Assembly (NCBI GenBank): GCA_045628945.1
Contig: JAZQQG010000047.1
Span: 25,052 to 89,051 of the forward strand
Source: RGIG4034 sp045628945
GTDB lineage: Bacteria; Bacillota; Clostridia; Lachnospirales; Lachnospiraceae
DNA length: 64,000 nucleotides
Direction of reading: 5' to 3'
Under the pieces are notes generated by a model that was not told the DNA's origin, did no database searches, and saw only the letters and a program-made list of their open reading frames with translations. Every line of letters starts with the position of its first letter. Within the stretch, counting starts at the first letter, position 1. Of the stretch, positions 24,615 through 33,640 are shown piece after piece. A program made the position numbers and the translations under genes.

Positions 24615-25958
24615 CTAATCTTTTCTGCGAAACCTCGCAAGGAAAAAACCATCCGAATCCTGTGCGCCGGGAATCAGTTTTAAGTAGCCTTGCTCACCGG
24701 TCCGTCCACGCAATTCCTTCGGAAGATACTCCTCAATGCTCTCCGCCGTAAACTGTGCATCCTCTAAAAAGAAGGACACATTCTCTTCATCCTCAGCCTT
24801 TGTTACCGTGCAGGTCGAGTATATTAAGACTCCGCCGGGTTTCACATAGGACTTAGCCACATTCAGAATGGTCCTCTGCAAAGCGGCCAGTTCTCCGACC
24901 GCCTCCGATGTGGTGTGATACTTGATATCCGGCTTTTTGCCCAATACACCAAGTCCCGAACAGGGAGCATCCACCAAAACCACATCCATTTTGCCCACCA
25001 GATTCTCATCCGGAATCGTCGCATCCTGCGTCTTCACTTCAATATTGTCATAGGGGGAACGCGCCGCATTCTCCCGAATATAATCGGTCTTGTAATCCGT
25101 CAGGTCACGGGAATAGACTTTTCCTTCTCCGTTAAGAAGACTGGCCGCATGCAGACTCTTGCCACCGGGTGCCGCACAGACATCCAGCACCTGCATGCCT
25201 GGGCGAATTCCCGCCACTGCACAGACAAGCATCGAGCTTACGTCCTGCGCATAGATCATTCCCTCATTCCAACCGGGCAAACGGTCGATTCCGTCCGCCT
25301 TCTCTACGCGGTAAGCATGTTCATAATAAGGATGTCTCGTAATCTCCATCCCAAGAGCGCGATACTCCTGCAGAAGTGCCGCGGTCTTTTCGGCCGAAAG
25401 ATTGCCATCCATACGAATGGTAAGCGCATGGGAAGTAAGGGCCGCTTCCAGAAGACCTTCCGTCTCCTTTTCTCCCAGATCCGTAATGAGAAGTTCCAGT
25501 AACTCCCTCGGAAAAGAGTACCGTATACTCATAGCTTCCACCGGATTCGCCGGAAGCACCAGCTCCGTTTTCGCAAGTGCACGCATGGTGGCATTCACAA
25601 ACCCGGACAATTGAGACAAGCCGCGCTTTTTGACCAGTTTCACGGTCTCATCGCAGGCTGCGCTGTTCGGAACCTTATCCATATAGTGAATCTGATAGAC
25701 TCCCATTCGCATACTGTTTCGTACGATGGGTTTCATCTTACGTGCCGGAATCTTCGAACACGAATCGATCCGATAATCCAGTTCGATTCGGCGTTCCAAT
25801 ACCCCCTCATAAAGACGCTTGATAAAGGCTCGGTCCTCACGGGACAGGTACTGATACTTCTGAAGCACGTCCCGCAGAACGTGATTCGAAAATTCATTCT
25901 CTTTTTCGACCAAAAGAAGCATATCCAGAACGATCATTCTGGGATTTTCACTTGCCAT
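24615..25958 (-). CDS. rsmB: 16S rRNA (cytosine967-C5)-methyltransferase RsmB (Sun)
   Basis: A 447-aa protein with an N-terminal NusB-like RNA-binding domain (about 1-130) and a C-terminal SAM methyltransferase. Catalytic motifs are DVCAAPGGKSLHAA near 259, DAPCSGLG near 330 and STCTVTKAEDEENV near 382 with the nucleophilic cysteine. It follows yugP and precedes rlmN in the translation-factor operon. Confidence 0.96.
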   Translation of the reverse strand: MASENPRMIVLDMLLLVEKENEFSNHVLRDVLQKYQYLSREDRAFIKRLYEGVLERRIELDYRIDSCSKIPARKMKPIVRNSMRMGVYQIHYMDKVPNSAACDETVKLVKKRGLSQLSGFVNATMRALAKTELVLPANPVEAMSIRYSFPRELLELLITDLGEKETEGLLEAALTSHALTIRMDGNLSAEKTAALLQEYRALGMEITRHPYYEHAYRVEKADGIDRLPGWNEGMIYAQDVSSMLVCAVAGIRPGMQVLDVCAAPGGKSLHAASLLNGEGKVYSRDLTDYKTDYIRENAARSPYDNIEVKTQDATIPDENLVGKMDVVLVDAPCSGLGVLGKKPDIKYHTTSEAVGELAALQRTILNVAKSYVKPGGVLIYSTCTVTKAEDEENVSFFLEDAQFTAESIEEYLPKELRGRTGEQGYLKLIPGAQDSDGFFLARFRRKD

Positions 25959-25981
25959 ACTATCACCCTGATATCACAAGA

Positions 25982-26003
25982 GTCGTTCCGTTGCCGGAAC
26001 GAC
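25982..26003. other. Inverted repeat between yugP and rsmB
   Basis: GTCGTTCCG and CGGAACGAC make a 9-bp perfect stem with a TTGC loop. No T-run follows in either direction, so it is more likely an RNA processing or stability element inside the operon than a terminator. Confidence 0.45.
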
Positions 26004-26052
26004 CGCTTATACTCGTTTTGTCAGTTCGGTAAGAAATCTTCCTTCCATTCCG

Positions 26053-26793
26053 TCAGTCGCGACGACGTCGATTCAGCATAACGAAACGCAACAGATAGAT
26101 GACTGAGGAAGCTGCTGCCGCCACATAGGTCATGGCTGCTGCCGTAAGCACCTTGCGGGCACCTTTTTTCTCCGCCGGAGATACAAGTCCCAACCTCTGA
26201 AGATTCTCCAAAGCTCTTCTGGAGGCATCGAACTCGACCGGAAGCGTAATAATCTGCAAAGCCACCGCAATGGAGAAAATCCAGATTCCTGCGGTTGCAA
26301 GGCCGGCAAAACCGATTACCCATCCCAACATAATGAGCGGAATGCCGATTTTGGAACCGATATTAGCAATGGGAATCAAGGTATGTCGCAGCACCAAAGG
26401 GCCATATCCGATATCATCCTGAATCGCATGTCCGCATTCATGTGCCGCAACGGCAACCGCACCAACCGATGCATACCCATAGGTGGTATCCGAGAGATTT
26501 AAGGTCTTGGAGTTCGGTGCATAATGATCCGTCAAATCGCCGTTCACACGCCCGATGCTCACTCCGTAGATTCCGTTGGCTTCCAAGATTGCCTGCGCAG
26601 CCTGTGCACCGGTAATTCCCTTCAGGATTGCAATCCTACTATATTTGGCGAAGGTGGTTTTCACCCGAATCGAACAAATAATGGAGATGATGGAGGCCGC
26701 AATTACCAGCAGATACGTATAATCAATTGCCACACCGTTAATTTCCAGATATCCGTACTCAACGGGATCCACATAATTACTTGCTAACAGCAT
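26053..26793 (-). CDS. yugP: Membrane zinc metallopeptidase YugP family
   Basis: A 246-aa protein of the neutral zinc metallopeptidase family. An N-terminal helix (about 24-42) is followed by a region with the zinc motif AHECGHAIQ (HExxH, about 118-126), then two further helices and a basic RRRR terminus. The position between fmt and rsmB is conserved in clostridia. The in vivo substrate is not established; a role in membrane protein turnover is inferred from topology. Confidence 0.92.
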   Translation of the reverse strand: MLLASNYVDPVEYGYLEINGVAIDYTYLLVIAASIISIICSIRVKTTFAKYSRIAILKGITGAQAAQAILEANGIYGVSIGRVNGDLTDHYAPNSKTLNLSDTTYGYASVGAVAVAAHECGHAIQDDIGYGPLVLRHTLIPIANIGSKIGIPLIMLGWVIGFAGLATAGIWIFSIAVALQIITLPVEFDASRRALENLQRLGLVSPAEKKGARKVLTAAAMTYVAAAASSVIYLLRFVMLNRRRRD

Positions 26794-26884
26794 TCCGTCG
26801 CTTCCTTTCTGTCACTGCATACCACTTAAATTCCATCGACGCTCGGTTCATCCTGCGCCGACCGTTCTTGGGTTCATCGCCCGC

Positions 26885-27805
26885 TTACAGGCTTTCCCCG
26901 ACTTCAGGCTTATTGCCTAACAGGAAATCCCGCACCGGCATTCGTTTCTTGCCCTCGAGCTGTACCTCCGTTAATACGATGGTACCCTCACCGCAAAAGA
27001 TTCCCAATTCTTCTTTCCCGACAAACGCAATTGTTCCGGCGGGACCGTTGCCCTCTGCCTTATGCGCTTCCCAGATTTTCAGATTCTTTCCGCGGAAATT
27101 CGTATAAGCCACCGGCCAGGGATTCACACCGCGAATCAGGCAATCCACCTGTGCGGCCGTCATGGAGAAATTTACATGACCCAGTTCTTTTTTTAACATC
27201 TTGGCATAGCTTGCCTTCGACTCATCCTGCGGAATCGCGATGCAGGTCTTCTGCTCAATATAAGGCAGTGCCGTAACAATACATTCTCCGCCCAATTTTG
27301 CCAGCTTATCGAAGAGCGTCCCCGCCGTATCTGTATCCTCAATCGGAATCTCACGGGCATAGTAGATATCTCCGGTATCGATTCCTTCATTCATCTTCAT
27401 AATGGTAATGCCGGTGGTCTTTTCTCCGTCGATAATGCAACGATTAATCGGAGCCGCACCTCGGTACTTCGGCAAAAGAGAAGCATGCACACAGACGCTT
27501 CCCAACTCCGGCATATAGAGAAGCTCGGAAGGAAGAATCTGTCCAAAGGCCGCTACCACGAAGATATCCGCGCCATAGGTTCTTAATGTCTCGATGCTCT
27601 CCGGCGTACGAACACGCTCCGGCTGAAATACCGGAATATTATGCTCAAGTGCGTAGGTTTTCACCGGCGGCGGAATCAGCTTATCGCTTCTGCCCTGGGG
27701 CTTATCCGGCTGAGTAACCGCCACTACGATCTCATATCCCGCCTGTACCAGTGCATCCAGCGTCGCAACTGCGAAGTCGGGAGTTCCCATAAATCCAATT
27801 CTCAC
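26885..27805 (-). CDS. fmt: Methionyl-tRNA formyltransferase
   Basis: A 306-aa enzyme that formylates initiator Met-tRNA using 10-formyl-tetrahydrofolate. The start MRIGFMGTPDFAV, the catalytic motif HASLLPKYRGAAPINRCI (about 109-126) and the C-terminal OB-like domain with GVNPWPVAYT (about 229-238) are diagnostic. It follows def by 16 bp, the usual def-fmt pair. Confidence 0.98.
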   Translation of the reverse strand: MRIGFMGTPDFAVATLDALVQAGYEIVVAVTQPDKPQGRSDKLIPPPVKTYALEHNIPVFQPERVRTPESIETLRTYGADIFVVAAFGQILPSELLYMPELGSVCVHASLLPKYRGAAPINRCIIDGEKTTGITIMKMNEGIDTGDIYYAREIPIEDTDTAGTLFDKLAKLGGECIVTALPYIEQKTCIAIPQDESKASYAKMLKKELGHVNFSMTAAQVDCLIRGVNPWPVAYTNFRGKNLKIWEAHKAEGNGPAGTIAFVGKEELGIFCGEGTIVLTEVQLEGKKRMPVRDFLLGNKPEVGESL

Positions 27806-27821
27806 TGTTGTTCCTGCCTTT

Positions 27822-28295
27822 CTATTCCTCTCCGGAAGCAGTATCCATCAGGTCACCCGTAACCTTTTCCATATACATATGACCGTCCAGGTGATCCAGT
27901 TCATGACAAAGTGCTCTTGCAAGAAGCTCGGTACCCTCTACTTCGATGGACTCCATCTTCTCATTCAGGGCAACAACCTTCACATAGTTCGGGCGGGTAA
28001 CAATGCCGGCCTTCCCTGGAAGAGAAAGACATCCCTCCTGACCGGTCTGCTCGCCGCTCGTCTCCACGATACGGGGATTAATGAGTACCATCAAATCCTC
28101 TCCCGTTGTATCAATGACAACGATTCGCTTCAGGATTCCGACCTGACAGGCTGCCAGTCCGACTCCGTTGCCATCATACATTGTCTCAATCATATCTTCA
28201 ATCAGCTCTGCAACGCGGGGAGTCATCTCCGTTACTTCCTTACATCTCTTGGTAAGGACCTCATCGCCTGCAATTCGAATATTTCTTAATGCCAT
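27822..28295 (-). CDS. def: Peptide deformylase
   Basis: A 157-aa iron/zinc hydrolase that removes the formyl group from nascent proteins. All three motifs are present: GVGLAACQVG near 45-54, EGCLSLPG near 91-98 and HELDHLDGHMYMEK near 130-143. Motif 1 has Cys where most family members have Pro (GLAAPQVG), a variation seen in some deformylases. It is located between priA and fmt. Confidence 0.97.
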   Translation of the reverse strand: MALRNIRIAGDEVLTKRCKEVTEMTPRVAELIEDMIETMYDGNGVGLAACQVGILKRIVVIDTTGEDLMVLINPRIVETSGEQTGQEGCLSLPGKAGIVTRPNYVKVVALNEKMESIEVEGTELLARALCHELDHLDGHMYMEKVTGDLMDTASGEE

Positions 28296-28366
28296 CTTCG
28301 TTCCCTTCCGGCGGAGTTCACCGCCTGTGCTTCCTTAAAAATTCTCTGCGCACATACATCTCTATT

Positions 28367-30598
28367 TTACATCGATATCGGGTCAAAATCAAACTGCACA
28401 TAACATTTTCCGATAGGAAGTTCCGCAATTCTTCGTTCCAACAGGTTCTTAATCGCCACAAGGCGGTCCCTGTTCCGGCATTTGACGTAGGTTACATACC
28501 GATATTCGTCTTTGATTTTTTCCACGCCGTTAATGGAAGGACCCACAACGCGAACCTGTGAATCCGAGTCCGCCTCCGAATGAATCCACTCAGACAAAGT
28601 TCCGATCAGTTCCTTCGCCCGCAGGGAATTCTCTCCAAAAACCTGTACGCAGAGCATGTGTCCGTACGGCGGATAATCCATTACCGTTCGGAACGCAATC
28701 TCTTCCTCGTAGAAGCTGTCATAATCCTGTGCCGCCGCATACTGAATATAGGGATTCTCCGGCTGATAGGTCTGAATCACCACTTCTCCCGGCTTCGTTC
28801 CTCTTCCGGCGCGCCCCGCCGCCTGTGTTAGCAATTGGAACGTACGCTCGCCCGCATGAAAATCATGGGCTCCCAGAGAGATATCCGCGGCAATCATGCC
28901 CACTAACGTCACATTGGGAAAATCATGTCCTTTTACAATCATCTGCGTACCAATCAGAATATCCGCCTCCCGGTTGGCAAAAGAGGATAGAATCTCCTCA
29001 TACTGATTCTTTTCCCGCGTCGTATCGAAGTCCATTCGCAAGGTTTTTGCCCGGGGAAAGGTCCTCCATACGGCCTCCTCCAACTTCTCGGTGCCAAGCT
29101 TAAACCCGTTTAAGTATTTCGAACCGCACTTCGGGCACAGATGAATTCTCGGAATCGTATATCCGCAATAATGGCAGACCATGGTACCGTTTCGATGCTC
29201 CGACAGAGAGACATCACAATGGGGACACTTCACAATCTCACCGCAGCTTGCGCAACTGATAAAACCCTGATATCCCCGGCGATTTAAGAATAGCATTACC
29301 TGCTCGCCGCGATCCAATCGGTCATCGATCATATTCTGTAAGCGTTCACTGAATACCGACAGATTCCGTTTCTTCAGCTCGCTTCGCATATCCTCAATAT
29401 AGACGGTGGGTAAGGTTCCTCCCGTCAGACGTTTCTCAAGACGATACTCTTTTAACAGCCCGTTTCTCGCCATGTAAGTCGCTTCTACCGACGGCGTGGC
29501 ACTGCCCAACACGACGCCGGCCCCATGATAGGACGCCAGCTCCATCGCCACCTCACGGGCATGATATTTCGGCATGTTTTCGCTCTTATAGCTGTTCTCA
29601 TGCTCTTCGTCAATAATAATCATTCCCAGATTGTGAAAGGGCACAAAAAGCGCGGAACGCGGCCCGATCACCACATCCACCTCACCGCGTTTGGCCCGTT
29701 CGAACTGGTCAAACCGTTCTCCCATGGAAAGTTTGGAATTTACAAAAGTCACACGGTCTCCGAAGGCTTCCGTAAAACGCATTACCGTCTGATAGGTTAA
29801 GGAAATCTCCGGAATCAGCACAATCGCCTGTTTCCCAAGAGACAGGATATGGCGAATGAGATAGATATAGACCAGAGTCTTTCCGGACCCGGTAATTCCG
29901 CGAAGCAGATAGTTTCCGGGATGCTTTTCATCCACATCCTTTCCGATCCCATCGATAATTTTTTGTTGCTCGGGGCTCGGTGTCGGAAGACCTTTTCCGG
30001 TCGTACGGAAGGTCGGATTCCGGTATGCCCTGGATTCCTCAATCCGAATCTCACCGGCCGTCTCCATAGCCTTAAGAATCTGAGCGCTGACTCCCAACTT
30101 CCCGGTTACCAGTTCATACGGCAGTTGTTCGTGTAACAAAAGCTCCGCAGCCAGGCGAAGTCTGGCCTCCTGATGTTTTCGTTCATAACGCCCGCGAATC
30201 GGCTCCCATTCCGCCTCAGAAAGAACGTTCACCACCGTCTTGACCGTATTCTCCTTTACCGTCTTTTTCACCGGAAGAACGGTCTTAAGCGCAGTAATCA
30301 GGGTGGAACCGTACTGCTCCTTCATCCAGATGGCCAGGCGAATTGCCGTATCCTCCATCGTCACATGCTTCGGTGCGATTCCAACCAGACACTTTAGTTT
30401 CTCATAAGGATAATCGGAGGTCTCCTTCATTCGGATTACATACCCTTCCGTCTCCTTGTCCGACTTGCCAAAAGGGAAGATCACCCGCATTCCGGGGCGC
30501 AGAGAGTCCCGAAGGCTGTCCGGAATTCGATATTCAAACGGACGGTCCAACTTCTCATGCGAGATATTAATAATCACTTCCGCAACAGACTCTCTCAT
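28367..30598 (-). CDS. priA: Primosomal replication restart helicase PriA
   Basis: A 743-aa 3'-5' DNA helicase that reloads the replisome at stalled forks. An N-terminal DNA-binding region precedes Walker A GITGSGKTLVYI near 240 and the DEEH box. The cysteine-rich zinc insertion (CASCGEIVKCPHC, then CHYCGY and CPKCG) has eight cysteines, and helicase motif QAAGRAGRG near 588 is intact. The ATG at 30598 is preceded by AAGGAGGA. It overlaps (ATGA) a short reading frame that is the in-frame remnant of the recJ 3' end. Confidence 0.97.
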   Translation of the reverse strand: MRESVAEVIINISHEKLDRPFEYRIPDSLRDSLRPGMRVIFPFGKSDKETEGYVIRMKETSDYPYEKLKCLVGIAPKHVTMEDTAIRLAIWMKEQYGSTLITALKTVLPVKKTVKENTVKTVVNVLSEAEWEPIRGRYERKHQEARLRLAAELLLHEQLPYELVTGKLGVSAQILKAMETAGEIRIEESRAYRNPTFRTTGKGLPTPSPEQQKIIDGIGKDVDEKHPGNYLLRGITGSGKTLVYIYLIRHILSLGKQAIVLIPEISLTYQTVMRFTEAFGDRVTFVNSKLSMGERFDQFERAKRGEVDVVIGPRSALFVPFHNLGMIIIDEEHENSYKSENMPKYHAREVAMELASYHGAGVVLGSATPSVEATYMARNGLLKEYRLEKRLTGGTLPTVYIEDMRSELKKRNLSVFSERLQNMIDDRLDRGEQVMLFLNRRGYQGFISCASCGEIVKCPHCDVSLSEHRNGTMVCHYCGYTIPRIHLCPKCGSKYLNGFKLGTEKLEEAVWRTFPRAKTLRMDFDTTREKNQYEEILSSFANREADILIGTQMIVKGHDFPNVTLVGMIAADISLGAHDFHAGERTFQLLTQAAGRAGRGTKPGEVVIQTYQPENPYIQYAAAQDYDSFYEEEIAFRTVMDYPPYGHMLCVQVFGENSLRAKELIGTLSEWIHSEADSDSQVRVVGPSINGVEKIKDEYRYVTYVKCRNRDRLVAIKNLLERRIAELPIGKCYVQFDFDPISM

Positions 30599-30636
30599 AC
30601 TCCTCCTTCTTTCATACTGCGAATCTTCTCTGTAAT

Positions 30637-30690
30637 CTTTTGATATCCTGTCATCTATTGATGTCCTGTCATTTATTGATATCCTGTCAT
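30637..30690 (-). repeat. Three 18-bp tandem repeats spanning the recJ stop codon
   Basis: Minus-strand units: ATGACAGGATATCAATAA (30690-30673, the recJ end), ATGACAGGACATCAATAG (30672-30655) and ATGACAGGATATCAAAAG (30654-30637). Each is one codon-phased copy of the recJ terminal codons MTGYQ. The third reads on in frame for 14 more codons to a TGA that overlaps the priA ATG. Confidence 0.9.
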
Positions 30691-32424
30691 CACGACGGAC
30701 AACCCTCCGCGGTAGCGGTCCTCCCCCGGCTCATACAGGATGCTTAGGTTCACATGGGCATCGGCATCCTTCACCAGCCTTTCGGTCTCCTCATCGCCGA
30801 ACTGCGTTCTGACATAATCAAGGAAGGCACCGCTATCCCCGAAATAGGTCACGAAAAAGGTGCGATTTTCCAGGTCCGTTACCCGGGCCCTCATCACATT
30901 TCGATTTTTGCCCAAAATCTGAATCCCCCGGAATCGAAGGTCCTTCATGGCAAATACCGGCTTGGGATTGCCGGTGCCAAAGGGTTCCAGCCGGGAAATA
31001 TCCGACAACAGCTCCTTCTTTAGGTATCCGTAAGGAAGCAGCATATCGATGGCCACTTTGCGAACCAGATCCTCTTGCGTCAGGGTCGTATTCGCATTTA
31101 AAAAAACACGAAACGCGTCCAGGTTCTGTGCCGGCATGCTTAAGCCCGCCGCCATCTTGTGACCGCCGTATTTTGTCAACAGTTCTTTGCACTTCGTAAT
31201 CTCTTCAAACATATGATAGGCTTCGATGCTTCGCCCGGAGCCCTTTACGCCGTCCTCGGTCTGTGTGAAAACGAAGCTTGGGCGGTTAAAACGCTCCCGA
31301 ATTCGCCCGGCAATAATTCCGGCAAGAGACTCATGGCAATCCGGCAAAAAGATTACCAGAACACGGTCATTCTTAAGCTCGGTTGTCTCCACCAGTTCGG
31401 TTGCCTCTTCTGTCTTGCGAATGGTCATTTCCTTGCGGACATCATTCATGGCCTTCAGTTCCCCGGCAATCCGGTTCGCAGTGTCAATGTCCTCACAAAG
31501 GAGCAGCTCCAATGCACGAATTGCACTGTCCAGGCGTCCGGTCGCATTAATGCAGGGGCCCAAGACAAACCCTACCGTATAGGCGCTGATGCTCTTACCG
31601 GTCAACCCGCAAGCCTCCACCAGCGTTCGTAACCCTAAATTCTCACTGTTTTGCATCGCCTTCAGTCCGATGGAAACCGCAATCCGGTTCTCGTCCTTGA
31701 GCTCCATCACATCGCCTACGGTCGCAAAGGCCGCCGCCTCCAGGAATTCTCCCGGCAGTTCCTTGCCCAGTTCACGATAGAGCACTTCCATCAGCTTATA
31801 TGCCACCATACCGCCGCAGATTTCCGGAAACGGATACGGACAATCCTCCTGCTTCGGGTCGATCACCGCATCCGCACAGGGTATCAGGTACTTCTTTTCA
31901 CCGGATGGTGTCTCTTCGTAGGGAACCTCATGATGATCCGTCACAATAACGTTCAGTCCGTTCTCCTTTGCATATGCAATCTGGTCTCTGGCCGAGATTC
32001 CGTTGTCGCAGGTCATTAAGACCTCTGTCCCGGCCGCAATGGCCTCTTCCACCAAGCGGATATTCAGACCATATCCATCCGCGATTCGATCCGGAATCGC
32101 GTAATCCACCTGACCCCCAAGGTTTCGAAGGGCCTTCACCAGAATAAACGTCGAGCACACTCCGTCAATATCATAATCACCGATAATGCGAATCTTCTTT
32201 TGCAAAACAAGGGCGTCCTGTAAAAGAGAAAGAGCCTTCTTACTGTCTTTCAGAAGGGCTCCGTCATGCATCCGGCTTCGATCCCCGTGCAAGAAGGCTT
32301 CCATCTCCTCATAGGTCGTCATATCACGATTCCGAAGCAATCTCGCAACAACGGGATCGACCCCCAGTTGCTTACCTAATTCATAAAAATCTGCTTTTTT
32401 GCTGGTAATAAACCACTTATCCAT
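30673..32424 (-). CDS. recJ: Single-stranded DNA exonuclease RecJ
   Basis: A 583-aa 5'-3' exonuclease of the DHH superfamily used in recombination and mismatch repair. Motifs: DYDIDGVCS near 84-92, TCDNGISA near 138, VTDHHEVP near 160 and the DHHA1 region GGHKMAAGLSMP near 412. It begins 2 bp after the EEP gene and is followed by priA. The gene now ends VVMTGYQ, and the terminal 18 bp recur twice more downstream (30637-30672), which suggests that the C-terminus was shortened by a tandem duplication. Confidence 0.95.
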   Translation of the reverse strand: MDKWFITSKKADFYELGKQLGVDPVVARLLRNRDMTTYEEMEAFLHGDRSRMHDGALLKDSKKALSLLQDALVLQKKIRIIGDYDIDGVCSTFILVKALRNLGGQVDYAIPDRIADGYGLNIRLVEEAIAAGTEVLMTCDNGISARDQIAYAKENGLNVIVTDHHEVPYEETPSGEKKYLIPCADAVIDPKQEDCPYPFPEICGGMVAYKLMEVLYRELGKELPGEFLEAAAFATVGDVMELKDENRIAVSIGLKAMQNSENLGLRTLVEACGLTGKSISAYTVGFVLGPCINATGRLDSAIRALELLLCEDIDTANRIAGELKAMNDVRKEMTIRKTEEATELVETTELKNDRVLVIFLPDCHESLAGIIAGRIRERFNRPSFVFTQTEDGVKGSGRSIEAYHMFEEITKCKELLTKYGGHKMAAGLSMPAQNLDAFRVFLNANTTLTQEDLVRKVAIDMLLPYGYLKKELLSDISRLEPFGTGNPKPVFAMKDLRFRGIQILGKNRNVMRARVTDLENRTFFVTYFGDSGAFLDYVRTQFGDEETERLVKDADAHVNLSILYEPGEDRYRGGLSVVMTGYQ

Positions 32425-32426
32425 GC

Positions 32427-33563
32427 TTACTCCATTAATTTGAAGGACATAATGACCGGCTCATGATCCGAATAGGGGAATCCCTGAAAATCCACCTGAT
32501 AACCAGTCAGTTCGATATTGTCCGAAATAATGAAACCATCCACCAGGAAGGTGGTCGACTTCACGGGATCGTACGCAATATCGGCATCACGACAGGAGTC
32601 GGGAATCGCATCCAGTTCTTCCTTCGTCAATCGGTCGATGGCAAAAGACAAGCCCTCCGGGAAGAGGCTTCGAAGGAACGGGAACGCCCAACTCTTGGAA
32701 GCACCACTGCCCTCCTCCAGGCGAAGGTCGTGGTTATAATCACCACCGCAAATAATGTAATTGCCCAATGCGTACTCGGCACCCATATCCTCACAAAGCA
32801 TACGGATCTGCTTCTCACGAATGGATGCATCATTACCATACGCCGAGAGATGTACATTATATAGGACTATTTCCTTTCCGTTTTCGGTAGGAATACGAGT
32901 TACACTGTAGCAACGGTCCAGATCCAACAGCTTACTAAAGCCGGTGGAAATCGGGAACTTACGGCGAAGGGACGAGGTAATATTGAACTTCGACAGCGTA
33001 AGGATACCGGACTTGCTTGCCCCATGGGGCTCCAGAATCGGATAGAACAGGTACGGGGAATCATAATTCTGTGCAAAAATCGCATCCATCGAAGCAAACT
33101 TCTCTATGAACATCTTGCGCTGATTCACATGATAGGAACGGGTCGAATCGAAATCCACCTCCTGAATCAGAGCAAAATCCGCATTGATTTCGCTGACACG
33201 GCGCATGGAGCCTTCGATTGCCTCGATATCCGCAGACTTACTTCTGGCACGGGATTCCTTACCACCGTCCATGAAGAAAGAATAATCCGGAATATAGGCA
33301 CCGAAGCCAATGTTATACGTTACCGCCTTATACTCAACACCTACCGCAGGCTTTACGGAATCCGCAACCCGGTCCGTTACGGTGAGCTCTTTGCGATCGG
33401 GGATACGATGATAGGAAATCAATACGTAGAGCAGGTAACATACTACCACCAGGAGCACTGCTCCCAAAAAGGTTCCCACACCCTTCAGTAAAGTTTTCCA
33501 CCACACCTTTTTCTTTTTTTCTCCGCGCAGATCCTCCACGGTAGAGATTGTTTTCTTACTCAT
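32427..33563 (-). CDS. Membrane-anchored endonuclease/exonuclease/phosphatase-family hydrolase
   Basis: A 378-aa protein with a basic N-terminus, one hydrophobic anchor (about 22-46) and a metal-dependent EEP domain outside the membrane. Catalytic motifs: TYNIGFGAY near 81, ALIQEVDFDS near 131, NVHLSAYGND near 240, CGGDYNHDL near 273 and YSDHEPVIMSF at the C-terminus. Substrates in this superfamily range from DNA to phospholipids, so the target is unknown. The ATG at 33563 follows GGAGGAGG; an upstream extension would run through the secDF terminator. It is the first gene ahead of recJ-priA. Confidence 0.88.
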   Translation of the reverse strand: MSKKTISTVEDLRGEKKKKVWWKTLLKGVGTFLGAVLLVVVCYLLYVLISYHRIPDRKELTVTDRVADSVKPAVGVEYKAVTYNIGFGAYIPDYSFFMDGGKESRARSKSADIEAIEGSMRRVSEINADFALIQEVDFDSTRSYHVNQRKMFIEKFASMDAIFAQNYDSPYLFYPILEPHGASKSGILTLSKFNITSSLRRKFPISTGFSKLLDLDRCYSVTRIPTENGKEIVLYNVHLSAYGNDASIREKQIRMLCEDMGAEYALGNYIICGGDYNHDLRLEEGSGASKSWAFPFLRSLFPEGLSFAIDRLTKEELDAIPDSCRDADIAYDPVKSTTFLVDGFIISDNIELTGYQVDFQGFPYSDHEPVIMSFKLME

Positions 33564-33585
33564 ACTTCCTCCTCCACAGACTGAA

Positions 33586-33617
33586 AACGAGCCAAACAGT
33601 ACTCTGCCTGACTCGTT
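33586..33617 (-). terminator. Terminator of secDF
   Basis: On the minus strand a 14-bp stem with G-U wobbles (AACGAGTCAGGCAG with CTGTTTGGCTCGTT) closes a four-base loop and runs into TTTTC. It lies 24 bp past the secDF stop. Confidence 0.75.
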
Positions 33618-33640
33618 CAACAGCTTATTGAATCCAACGA

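Noticed and set aside
25982..26003. Inverted repeat as a terminator between yugP and rsmB
   Set aside because: No T-run on either strand and the flanking genes form one operon in many clostridia; kept only as a generic hairpin.
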